From: Marinitoga piezophila KA3 | Lineage (GTDB): Bacteria; Thermotogota; Thermotogae; Petrotogales; Petrotogaceae | Direction: 5' to 3' | DNA: 64,000 nt | NCBI RefSeq assembly: GCF_000255135.1 | Contig: NC_016751.1 | Coordinates: 1,054,001-1,118,000, forward strand | In this document: positions 36,548 to 44,091 of the stretch, in pieces | Layout: every line of letters begins with the position of its first letter | Position numbering within the stretch: the stretch's first letter is position 1 | Notes under the pieces: generated by a model | Seen by the model: the letters and a program-made list of their open reading frames with translations, nothing else | Databases searched by the model: none | What the model was told of the DNA's origin: nothing | Program-made: the position numbers and the translations under genes

Positions 36548-37260
36548 GATTATATACTTATTTTCTACCAGATGTAAAATTGGAAAATCATAAATATTAT
36601 TTTGTGGTTGATACTTTAAGAGCATCAACTACAATGGCCACTCTTATTTCTGTTGGAGCAGAAAGCGTTTCAATAACCGATGATCCTGATACAGCAATAC
36701 AAATAAAAAATATGGATAATAATGTAGTATTAGTTGGAGAAAGAGGCGGATTAAAAATTACAGGCTTTGACTTTTCAAATTCTCCAACAGAAATTTTAAG
36801 AAATGCTAATCAGGTAAAGGATAAAAAGGTTATTTTATGTACTACAAATGGCTCAAAAGCTTTTTTAAAAGCAAACGATATGGGAATTACCATTTCATTG
36901 TCTTTAATTAATCTTAAATCAGCTATTCAATATGTTTTAAGCAAAAAAATTGATGATATTGGAATTGTATGTTCTGGAACAGATGGATATGTTTCTCTTG
37001 AAGATGTATTTACAGCAGGTAGATTTTTATCTATATTATCAAAACAGGATATATGCTATTTCAACGATGAAGCATATATAGCATTAAATATGGCTAACAT
37101 TCCACATACCAGAATATTCCAGTATTCTTTACATGCTCAAAAACTCAAAAAACTTGGCCTTGAAAAAGACCTGAAAATGAGCTTTAATGAAGGATTGCTA
37201 AATGTAGTTCCTATCTCAAAGGCAAAAACAAATGAGTTTAAGCCAAAAATAGAAATTTAG
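36544..37260 (+). CDS. ComB-like 2-phosphosulfolactate phosphatase family protein
   Basis: A 238-residue member of the ComB family, Mg-dependent phosphatases that remove phosphate from 2-phosphosulfolactate in coenzyme M or sulfolactate metabolism. Family motifs visible are VVDTLRASTTMATL near residue 22, VGERGG, CTTNGSKA and CSGTDGYVSLEDVFTAG. No other coenzyme M genes are in the window, and Thermotogota are not known to make coenzyme M, so the true substrate may differ. It overlaps the upstream histidine phosphatase (ATGA) and is followed 13 bp later by the foldase gene. Confidence 0.8.
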   Translation: MRLYTYFLPDVKLENHKYYFVVDTLRASTTMATLISVGAESVSITDDPDTAIQIKNMDNNVVLVGERGGLKITGFDFSNSPTEILRNANQVKDKKVILCTTNGSKAFLKANDMGITISLSLINLKSAIQYVLSKKIDDIGIVCSGTDGYVSLEDVFTAGRFLSILSKQDICYFNDEAYIALNMANIPHTRIFQYSLHAQKLKKLGLEKDLKMSFNEGLLNVVPISKAKTNEFKPKIEI

Positions 37261-37273
37261 TCGGAGGTGTCCA

Positions 37274-38944
37274 ATGAAAAAGGTATTAGTTTTATTGTCA
37301 TTAGTAGTATTTGTATTAGCAGGTTTTTCTGAAGAAATTGTTGGTTATTTAATGAAAGACGGAAAGATTTTAAGTAATTATTATCTTACAGAAAAGGCTT
37401 TTAAAATTGAATATTTAAATTCCCTTCAACAAATGCAACAAAACGGTCAGCAATTTGATCCTATGAAAGAACCTTTTTACATGGTTTCTACAATAAAAAC
37501 AGCTTTAAGTTATAAAATTCTTGAATACTACGCAAACGAAAACAATTATAAACCCAATATGGAAGAAATAGACAGGAAAGTTGAAGAACTCGCTTCACAA
37601 TACTTATCAAATGAAGATACAAAAAAACAGATTATTTCTTACTTTGGCTCTGAAGATAGTTTCAAAGATTATATAAAAAACAATTTATTAGCTTCATATT
37701 ACTATAAATATATTGACTCAAAAATAGGAACAGTTACAGAAAATGAAGTTAATGAATATATAGAAAAAAACTTTGAAAAATTAAAAGAAGATAATGATAA
37801 AGTACTTACACAACATATTCTCGTTACAGATGAAGCTACCGCAAATAAAATATTAAACGAAATAAAAAGCGGTAAGATTTCATTTGAAGATGCTGCAAAA
37901 AAGTACTCTATTGATAAAAATTCTGCTGTTAACGGTGGAGAAATTAACTGGGTTACAAAAAAACAGGTTGTTGAACCTTATTTCTTAGCAGCCTGGAATG
38001 CGAAAATCGGTAGTATTGTAGGACCTGTAAAAACAGATTATGGTTATCATTTAATAAAGGTTAAAGATAAAAAGATTTATAATTCTCCAGAAGATATGGA
38101 AAACAATTCAGAAATTGTGGAAAAAATTAAATCCGACTTAAAAAACGAGAAATTATACAAATGGTATATGGACTATTCAAAACAATTTGATTTTGCGATA
38201 GTTTATAAACCTCTAATCTATGAGGATAGAATCCAAAAAGCTAAAACAATTGACGATTTAATGGATATAGAAAAAAAATTATTCGACGCAATAAAAACAG
38301 ATCAGGATGTACCAGAAGAATGGAAACTCAGTTATGTTACTTTAGCAAAAAAAATAAAAGAACAAATCCCTGAAATTATAGAACTTGAAAAATCCTTATT
38401 AGTTCTTGATAACAAATACAAAAACCTTGATGAAAAAGCTTTAGACGAAGAATTAAATAAAATAGAAGAGGAAATCTCTAAATTAAAGGACTCACCTGAA
38501 AAGAAAGAAAAAGATCAGCTAAAAACAAACCTTGAAAATTTATACTACATAAAAATAATGTATCCTTACTTAATAAACAAAACAAATACAGAATTAAAAG
38601 AAGATATAAAAGAAAAAGAAGATTATTCCAGAGAACTCAATAACAGAAATTTCATTATTTTAAAAGAAATTTATATGAAAAACAAAGATATGAATACACT
38701 TGTAGAATTATATCAGCTTAATCCAGAAGATCCCGAAATTGCATTTGATTATAATTATTCATATTACAACTATATCAAGCAATATATTCAATCACAACCA
38801 AAAGATGTAATTCAACCAGAGCTTGAAAAGCTTTTAAAAGCTTTTGAAGGAATTGTGGAAAAAACAGATAACCCGGAAATAAAGTCTCAGTCAGAAAAGA
38901 TTATAGAAGAAATAAAAACAACTTTAAAAAACATGATGCAATGA
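37274..38944 (+). CDS. Secreted peptidyl-prolyl isomerase, parvulin/SurA-like
   Basis: A 556-residue exported foldase with a signal peptide (MKKVLVLLSLVVFVLAGFS), an N-terminal SurA/PrsA-like chaperone region (about 25-170) and a parvulin domain (about 175-270) with the landmarks TQHILV, FEDAAKKYS, GGEINW and GYHLIKV. The remaining 280 residues are highly charged, helical and Glu/Lys-rich, with a tetratricopeptide-like feel, and are longer than in usual SurA. It likely assists folding of outer-sheath or periplasmic proteins. GGAGGTG precedes the ATG. It ends the run that begins at the alcohol dehydrogenase. Confidence 0.87.
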   Translation: MKKVLVLLSLVVFVLAGFSEEIVGYLMKDGKILSNYYLTEKAFKIEYLNSLQQMQQNGQQFDPMKEPFYMVSTIKTALSYKILEYYANENNYKPNMEEIDRKVEELASQYLSNEDTKKQIISYFGSEDSFKDYIKNNLLASYYYKYIDSKIGTVTENEVNEYIEKNFEKLKEDNDKVLTQHILVTDEATANKILNEIKSGKISFEDAAKKYSIDKNSAVNGGEINWVTKKQVVEPYFLAAWNAKIGSIVGPVKTDYGYHLIKVKDKKIYNSPEDMENNSEIVEKIKSDLKNEKLYKWYMDYSKQFDFAIVYKPLIYEDRIQKAKTIDDLMDIEKKLFDAIKTDQDVPEEWKLSYVTLAKKIKEQIPEIIELEKSLLVLDNKYKNLDEKALDEELNKIEEEISKLKDSPEKKEKDQLKTNLENLYYIKIMYPYLINKTNTELKEDIKEKEDYSRELNNRNFIILKEIYMKNKDMNTLVELYQLNPEDPEIAFDYNYSYYNYIKQYIQSQPKDVIQPELEKLLKAFEGIVEKTDNPEIKSQSEKIIEEIKTTLKNMMQ

Positions 38945-39019
38945 AAATATTTTCTCAAAATGTAAAAAAAGATTTAAATTTATCAGTTTCTTGTAACTGT
39001 TAATTAATATATCTAAGAT

Positions 39020-39107
39020 ATAATAATTTTGAAATCCCCATCCCCCGATTCCATATACATATATGGTTTCGTAAAAGCCCCGATTGTCGGGGCTTTTGTT
39101 TTTTTAT
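39020..39107 (+). ncRNA. Candidate small RNA ending in a strong terminator (or foldase-gene terminator region)
   Basis: TATAAT at 39020-39025 could start a transcript of about 75 nt near 39032. It would hold an unpaired C-rich segment (TCCCCATCCCCC, about 39036-39046), a perfect hairpin CCATATA-CA-TATATGG (39052-39067) and a terminator AAAAGCCCCGA-TTG-TCGGGGCTTTT (39073-39097) followed by G and seven T. This resembles Hfq-type small RNAs, and hfq is in the same window. No good -35 was found, so it may simply be the 3' end of the foldase transcript. The terminator itself is secure. Confidence 0.4.
39073..39107. terminator. Strong rho-independent terminator
   Basis: An 11-bp perfect GC-rich stem (39073-39083 with 39087-39097) with a TTG loop and T-rich tail. 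It separates the convergent foldase and lipoprotein genes; A residues flank it on the other side, so some bidirectional activity is possible. Confidence 0.88.
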
Positions 39108-39128
39108 TATTATTTAATCAATAAAAAT

Positions 39129-39704
39129 TTATTCATCAAATTCTCCTAAAAACATTCCCCAATATTCCCATGCTTCCCAATCAGGATATATTACTACTTT
39201 ATCCTCTTCTTTTTCATAATACACAACTCCTATATACCATCTGTCTTTTATATAATAAGCGCTTCTTGTAATATCATAATGTTTTGATGTTGTTTCACCT
39301 ACTGCAGTGAGATCAAAAGATAAATCTGCTGTTAATACCTTTTCTACATCAGGACAGATATTTTTTAAATCAGCCGGTGGTTCTGATTCTTTTTCATTTG
39401 TTATCTCAAGATTTTCAATCTTTCCTGTAACTTTTCCTGTACTACCATCATAAATTGGACAATGATAAATAAGCTCTTCTATAGCCCACTCCCATGCATC
39501 TTCGTCAAAATCTGTCATTCCTGTAACATTAACATTGTAAAAGTACTTTTCTAATACGGTTATAGAAGAATTTTCTGTAATGTTTTTCAAATCATCAAAG
39601 TAACTTTGGAATACGTCTGAATTATCCTGTTGTAAAAGATCTACACACCCTACAAAAAGAAAAGCAATGCTTAATAAAACAAGTATAAGAGTTACCTTTT
39701 TCAT
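39129..39704 (-). CDS. Putative lipoprotein of unknown function
   Basis: A 191-residue protein with a type II signal peptide: MKKVTLILVLLSIAFLFVGC, where the lipobox FVGC places the modified cysteine at residue 20. The mature part is acidic and contains Trp-rich stretches near the end (DWEAWEYWGMF). Spacing of strands suggests an NTF2- or DUF4878-like small alpha+beta fold, which is a guess. No family is recognised. AGGGAGG lies just before the ATG. It stands alone between a terminator and the cobalamin-riboswitch region. Confidence 0.75.
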   Translation of the reverse strand: MKKVTLILVLLSIAFLFVGCVDLLQQDNSDVFQSYFDDLKNITENSSITVLEKYFYNVNVTGMTDFDEDAWEWAIEELIYHCPIYDGSTGKVTGKIENLEITNEKESEPPADLKNICPDVEKVLTADLSFDLTAVGETTSKHYDITRSAYYIKDRWYIGVVYYEKEEDKVVIYPDWEAWEYWGMFLGEFDE

Positions 39705-39887
39705 ATAAACACCTCCCTGAAAATTTGTATTTAATATCCTTAAATTATAATTCTACTATAATTCCATTATTGATTCAAGTTTTAAAAGATATTAAAAAAA
39801 AATAAAAATTCTTAGTTTTAATTAGATTTTAAAATTTTATCAGGCATAATTCTACAAAATTAGAAAATATATACTATCTTTTCAGGT

Positions 39888-39916
39888 TTGTATGTAAAGA
39901 TCTAATATGGTAGAAT
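39888..39916 (+). promoter_or_regulatory. Promoter of the cobalamin-riboswitch operon
   Basis: TTGTAT (39888-39893), a 17-bp spacer and TAGAAT (39911-39916). Transcription would start near 39923, about 25 nt before the riboswitch P1 stem. Confidence 0.65.
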
Positions 39917-39947
39917 CATATAGAAAATTAAAAAAGTAAATACCTCC

Positions 39948-40108
39948 GGAATTAAAGGTGAGAAATCTTAAAAGGGAAGATGGTGAGAATCCATCACGGC
40001 CCCGCCACCGTAACCGGGTACGAAACCAACAAAAGGCCACTGGGAATTGTCCTGGGAAGGCGTTGGGAGTAGGATGATCCGGAAGTCGGGAGACCTGCCT
40101 TTAATTCC
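39948..40108 (+). ncRNA. Cobalamin (B12) riboswitch
   Basis: A complete cobalamin aptamer of about 161 nt. The closing P1 helix is a perfect 11-bp pair, GGAATTAAAGG (39948-39958) with CCTTTAATTCC (40098-40108). Core landmarks are GGTGAGAATCC (39982-39992), the CCCGCCACCGT segment (40001-40011), GCCACTGGGA (40036-40045), CTGGGAAGGC and the B12-box end GACCTGCC (40092-40099). The peripheral elements present fit the adenosylcobalamin-type class I. It precedes a succinyl-CoA-synthetase-like operon, an unusual target. Such switches normally reduce expression when B12 is bound. Confidence 0.95.
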
Positions 40109-40154
40109 AGAGCGATCCTGATCTCGCGGGAGATTAGGATGGAATTTTTATTTT
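40103..40154 (+). terminator. Riboswitch expression platform: intrinsic terminator
   Basis: ATCCTGATCTC (40115-40125) pairs with GAGATTAGGAT (40130-40140), one G-T wobble, around GCGG. AATTCC (40103-40108) can extend the stem with GGAATT (40141-40146), followed by a T-rich run. AATTCC also belongs to the riboswitch P1 helix, so aptamer and platform share bases. This suggests control by premature termination. AGGAT at 40071-40075 could compete for ATCCT as an antiterminator (speculative). Confidence 0.75.
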
Positions 40155-40169
40155 ATAGGAGGGATTTAA

Positions 40170-41192
40170 GTGAAAGTACATGAATTTATTGGTAAGGGTT
40201 TTTTGCAAGATTATGGAATAAAAGTGCCTCAATCGTATCTAATTACTTCTGAAAAAGACATTAAAGTAACATTCCTGCCTGCAGTATTAAAGTCTCAGGT
40301 GTTAGTGGGCGGAAGAATGAAAGCAGGCGGTGTATTATTTGCACATACAGAAGAAGAATTTTCTGAAAAAGCAAAATATCTGCTAAAAAAAGAAATAAAA
40401 GGCGAAAAACCTTATGGGGTTCTCGCTGAAGAAATGATTCCCATAAAAAAAGAATACTATATATCTCTACTACTTAATAGAGAAGAAAAAGAAATAAGTA
40501 TACTATTTTCCGAAAGTGGTGGTATTGATATAGAAGAAAACAAAGATTCAATTATAAAAACAAATTTTGAAAAATTTCATGAAGTAATTCCGGAAAAAAT
40601 CCAGAAAATATTGCCTAATTTAAGAAAATTATTTAGAGAAAAGGATTTAACCCTTCTTGAAATAAATCCATTAATCGAATCAGAAGGAGGAGAAATAATC
40701 GCTCTTGATGCTGTAATGCATCTTGATGATAACGCTATATTCAGACAAACCTGGGCAGAGGAATTTGTTGATGAAAAGTATCCTTTTCACTTTGTAAAAC
40801 TTGAAGGAGATATTGGAATTATCGGCTGTGGCGCAGGAATAGTTATGGCTACAATGGATGCTGTTAAATTACATGGTGGAGAACCAGCAGATTTTCTTGA
40901 TCTTGGTGGAGGAGCTGAAAAGGATATTACTCTTGAAGCTTTAAATTTATTAAAGAATTCTGGAATAAAAAAAGTAATTCTAAATATTTTTGGTGGAATT
41001 ACAAAATGCGATGAAATAGCCAGAGGACTCGTTGAATTTAATAAGGAAAATCCTGATATACAATTATTTATAAGATTAACGGGAACAAATGAAAACGAAG
41101 CAAAGGAAATTCTAAAAAAACACAATTTAAATTATTATGAAGATATGTATTCCATGATTCTTGATGCAGTGAAAGTGGGTGAGTATAAATGA
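40170..41192 (+). CDS. Succinyl-CoA synthetase beta-subunit-like protein (ATP-grasp acyl-CoA ligase)
   Basis: A 340-residue protein with an N-terminal ATP-grasp domain (about 1-200) and a C-terminal CoA-ligase domain (about 215-335). The latter is very close to SucC: GCGAGIVMATMDAVKLHGG, LDLGGGA and LNIFGGITKCDEIA. True SucC has about 386 residues; this one is some 45 shorter in the ATP-grasp part, so the substrate may not be succinate. The start is a GTG with AGGAGGG seven bases upstream. It overlaps the alpha-subunit gene by four bases and is the first gene behind the cobalamin riboswitch. Confidence 0.85.
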   Translation: MKVHEFIGKGFLQDYGIKVPQSYLITSEKDIKVTFLPAVLKSQVLVGGRMKAGGVLFAHTEEEFSEKAKYLLKKEIKGEKPYGVLAEEMIPIKKEYYISLLLNREEKEISILFSESGGIDIEENKDSIIKTNFEKFHEVIPEKIQKILPNLRKLFREKDLTLLEINPLIESEGGEIIALDAVMHLDDNAIFRQTWAEEFVDEKYPFHFVKLEGDIGIIGCGAGIVMATMDAVKLHGGEPADFLDLGGGAEKDITLEALNLLKNSGIKKVILNIFGGITKCDEIARGLVEFNKENPDIQLFIRLTGTNENEAKEILKKHNLNYYEDMYSMILDAVKVGEYK

Positions 41193-42025
41193 TTTACGGA
41201 AATGAAAGAGTTTGTGTCCAGGGTATTACCGGAAAATCTGGACGATTGCATACAAAGAAGATGCTCGATTATGGAACAAATATTGTATGTGGTGTTTCAA
41301 AAAACAATAAAATAAAGGATTTATATAATATTCCTGTATTAACCAATATGAAAAATGCTGTAGAAAAATATAATGCAGATACATCTGTTGTATTTGTACC
41401 TGCTCCATTTGCAAAAGATGCTATTTTTGAAGCTATTAATGCCGGCATAAAAAAAATTATAATTATCACAGAACATATTCCTCAACAGGATATGCTGGAT
41501 GTATATCATATTGCAAAGGATAATAATGTAAGGGTAATAGGACCTAATTGTCCTGGCGTAATATTACCTGGAATTTCAAAAATCGGGATTATGCCTGAAA
41601 AAGCTTTTAAGCCTGGAGAAATTGCTGTAATATCAAGAAGCGGAACTTTAATGTATGAAATATCAAATTATCTTTCTTTATATTCAAAAGGCATAAAAAT
41701 CGGAATTGGTCTGGGTGGTGATCCAATTATCGGAACATCTGTTGAAGAAGCTTTTGACTATTTAATTGAAAATAATATAAAAGAGGCTGTTATAATAGGT
41801 GAAGTTGGGGGGAATGATGAAGTTACAGGTATCAAAAATGCTCTTAAAAAAGGTTATAAAGGGAATATAAAGGTATTTTTTGCTGGAAGAACAGCTCCAA
41901 AAGGAAAAAGAATGGGACATGCCGGAGCTATTGTAGAAGGTTATGAAGGTAGTATTGAATATAAAGAAAAGCAACTTCTTGAAATGGGAATAAATGTGGT
42001 TAAAAATATACCAGATCTTTTATAA
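41189..42025 (+). CDS. Succinyl-CoA synthetase alpha-subunit-like protein
   Basis: A 278-residue partner of the preceding ligase. The CoA-binding Rossmann domain has GITGKSGRLHTKKMLDYG; then come IGPNCPGVILPG, the IGLGGDPIIGTS loop and the phosphohistidine motif RMGHAGAIVEG. These are the hallmarks of SucD-type alpha subunits forming acyl-CoA from acid, nucleotide triphosphate and CoA. It is translationally coupled to the beta subunit (ATGA overlap). A dicarboxylate or amino-acid-type transporter follows 67-76 bp downstream, which supports an organic-acid substrate. Precise acid unknown. Confidence 0.88.
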   Translation: MIYGNERVCVQGITGKSGRLHTKKMLDYGTNIVCGVSKNNKIKDLYNIPVLTNMKNAVEKYNADTSVVFVPAPFAKDAIFEAINAGIKKIIIITEHIPQQDMLDVYHIAKDNNVRVIGPNCPGVILPGISKIGIMPEKAFKPGEIAVISRSGTLMYEISNYLSLYSKGIKIGIGLGGDPIIGTSVEEAFDYLIENNIKEAVIIGEVGGNDEVTGIKNALKKGYKGNIKVFFAGRTAPKGKRMGHAGAIVEGYEGSIEYKEKQLLEMGINVVKNIPDLL

Positions 42026-42101
42026 GAAAAGTAAATATAAAGATAATAAATTTTGATATGATATAAATAACTATATTATTATAACAAAGGAGTTGAAGAA
42101 G

Positions 42102-43253
42102 TTGCTTTCAAATCCATATTTTCTTTTATTTTCATCAATTTTTTTAGGTATCTTTATAGGTAAGTTTAAAATAGGTAGATTTAAATTAGGGAGTTCGGGA
42201 ACCCTTTTTAGCGGATTATTTTTGGGGTGGTTGGCTACCACCCTCCTTTTAAAAGATAATAATCTTTCTTCAATCCAATTATTAAAGGCTTCATTTCACC
42301 AATTTTTTCTTTTTTCTTTGATTTTATTTATTTCAGCTGTTGGATTAATAGCTTCCAGAGATATTAAATTTATCATAAAAAAATTTGGAAGTAGATTTAT
42401 AGCCATGGCATTTGTTATAACTCTTTCTGGTTTCATTCTATCCTATTTTTTTGGAAAAATATCAGGATATAATATTTATAATTTTATTGGAGTATATTCT
42501 GGTGCCCTTACCAGTTCCCCAGGACTTGCAACAGCACTTGAAACTGTTCCTGATTTCCAGGATGAAATAACCTTTGGATATTCTGTTGGATATATCCCTG
42601 GTGTTCTTGCGGTAATTCTTTCTATGTACTTAATTCCTGTAATATTTAAAATAGATATTTCAAAAGAAAAAGAAAAACTGGCATCTGAAATAACTTTTGA
42701 AGAAGATAAAATTAACAATTTTGACTTCATGGCATTTTCTTTTGTAATAATTGTAGGTATTCTATTAGGTAAGATAAATATCAATCTTGGAATTATACAA
42801 TTTTCACTTGGCATGACCGGTGGAATATTGATTTCGGCTTTATTTTTAGGTTCATTAGGTAAAGTTGGACCTATTAATTTTAAAATGAACAAAAAAATCT
42901 TAAAAAGTATTCAAGAATTAGGATTGCTTATGTTTTTGTCATCTGTTGGATTGAAATCTGGATATAACACCTTTAACAATCTTAACGAAAAAACGCTTAT
43001 TTTAATGTTTTTCGCACTAATTATTGCTCTTTTTTCTATTCTAATAGGTTATATTATAGGAAGATATATTTTTAAACTTAACTGGATAATTTTATCTGGC
43101 GCCATTTGTGGAGGAATGACAAGTACTCCGGGACTTGGTGCCGCAATTGATGCAAATGAATCTGAAGAGGTTGCTTCTGGATATGGGGCAACATATCCAT
43201 TTGCATTACTGGGAATGGTAATATTTACAAAGATTTTTTCTTTATTAAATTAA
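42102..43253 (+). CDS. AspT/YidE/YbjL-family membrane transporter
   Basis: A polytopic membrane protein of 384 residues with about ten hydrophobic segments arranged as two repeats of the Asp-Al_Ex domain. Each half ends with the signature GALTSSPGLATAL (first) or CGGMTSTPGLGAAID (second). Relatives include the aspartate/alanine exchanger AspT and YidE/YbjL. The two cytoplasmic RCK/TrkA_C domains normally found between the halves are absent, making this a compact version. The start is uncertain: TTG at 42093 directly touches AAAGGAG, while TTG at 42102 is nine bases from it and is preferred. It follows the sucCD-like pair and may be in the same riboswitch-controlled transcript, though TATGATATAAA near 42057 could be a separate promoter. 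Confidence 0.85.
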   Translation: MLSNPYFLLFSSIFLGIFIGKFKIGRFKLGSSGTLFSGLFLGWLATTLLLKDNNLSSIQLLKASFHQFFLFSLILFISAVGLIASRDIKFIIKKFGSRFIAMAFVITLSGFILSYFFGKISGYNIYNFIGVYSGALTSSPGLATALETVPDFQDEITFGYSVGYIPGVLAVILSMYLIPVIFKIDISKEKEKLASEITFEEDKINNFDFMAFSFVIIVGILLGKININLGIIQFSLGMTGGILISALFLGSLGKVGPINFKMNKKILKSIQELGLLMFLSSVGLKSGYNTFNNLNEKTLILMFFALIIALFSILIGYIIGRYIFKLNWIILSGAICGGMTSTPGLGAAIDANESEEVASGYGATYPFALLGMVIFTKIFSLLN

Positions 43254-43258
43254 CACAT

Positions 43259-43298
43259 AAAAAATAACCCTGAAATTTGATTTTCAGGGTTATTTTTT
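43259..43298. terminator. Bidirectional rho-independent terminator
   Basis: AAAAATAACCCTGAAA (43260-43275) pairs with TTTCAGGGTTATTTTT (43282-43297). It lies between convergent genes and covers the stop of the minus-strand one. Confidence 0.88.
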
Positions 43299-43613
43299 AC
43301 TTGAAACTTCAAATATTATCTCCAATTTTAATTCTTTGTCCATAAAAGTAGGTGGATTTTCAGCCCATAATTCTTTCTTTGAAATATCCTCTGAAGAGTA
43401 TTTTTCAAAACATAATTCGCAACTTCCCATATGATAGAATTTTATATAATTTATTTTATCATTTTCCTCGAATAAAATAAATTCCTCATTGCTTTCTTCA
43501 TCTAATACCTTTCTCACTGGAATTAATGCATTTTCAGATATATTATCCATAGAACTTAAAAATTTATATACATCTTCATATGTTTTCATCCTCTTAAATA
43601 TTCTCTGATGCAC
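43290..43613 (-). CDS. Small uncharacterised protein
   Basis: A 107-residue soluble protein with no family I recognise. It contains a CELC pair of cysteines (SCELCFEKY) that might bind metal. The chosen GTG start follows AAGGTGA by four bases. An in-frame ATG eight codons later abuts AGAGG without spacing and is less likely. It sits 12 bp after rlmH on the same strand and is probably co-transcribed with rlmH and rodA. Confidence 0.65.
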   Translation of the reverse strand: MHQRIFKRMKTYEDVYKFLSSMDNISENALIPVRKVLDEESNEEFILFEENDKINYIKFYHMGSCELCFEKYSSEDISKKELWAENPPTFMDKELKLEIIFEVSSKK

Positions 43614-43625
43614 ACTTTCACCTTC

Positions 43626-44090
43626 TTAATAATGATATTTTTCGTTATTATTTATTTTAAATGCTCTATATATTTGTTCCAGTAAAAATAGCAGTATCAT
43701 TTCATGCGTAAAGGTCATCTTAGACATAGAAAGCAAAAAATCTGCATTGTTTCTTATATATTCATGATGTCCCAACGGTCCTCCAATAAAAAAAGATATG
43801 TTTTTTTTACCTATTCTCCATGTATCTATTTTTTTTGCAAAATCTATTGAGGATAATTCCTTTCCTCTTTCATCAAGAACAACCTTGAAAACATCTCCTG
43901 TAAAATATTTTAAAATCCTCTCCATGTCCTTTTTTTTATACTCTTCTGCTGATATTTTATTTAAATCATCTGATAATGGCAAAGTAATTAATTCCACTCT
44001 ATCATATTTAGAAGTCCATTTCAAATATTGTTCAAGACCTGTTTTTATAAATTTCGTCTTTGGTTTTCCAATAACATAAACCTTTATCAT
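43626..44090 (-). CDS. rlmH: 23S rRNA (pseudouridine1915-N3)-methyltransferase RlmH
   Basis: A 154-residue SPOUT-type methyltransferase that methylates pseudouridine 1915 in helix 69 of 23S rRNA. The cofactor-binding knot shows FFIGGPLGHHEY and the C-terminus LSMSKMTFTHEM...LLEQIYRAFKI...YHY, which is almost invariant in the family. Length is standard. The stop of the upstream rodA-like gene lies one base before its ATG. Confidence 0.96.
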   Translation of the reverse strand: MIKVYVIGKPKTKFIKTGLEQYLKWTSKYDRVELITLPLSDDLNKISAEEYKKKDMERILKYFTGDVFKVVLDERGKELSSIDFAKKIDTWRIGKKNISFFIGGPLGHHEYIRNNADFLLSMSKMTFTHEMILLFLLEQIYRAFKINNNEKYHY

Positions 44091-44091
44091 A

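Noticed and set aside
38991-38996. TTGTAA as -35 for the candidate small RNA
   Set aside because: Its spacing to TATAAT (39020) is 23 bp, too long for a normal promoter.
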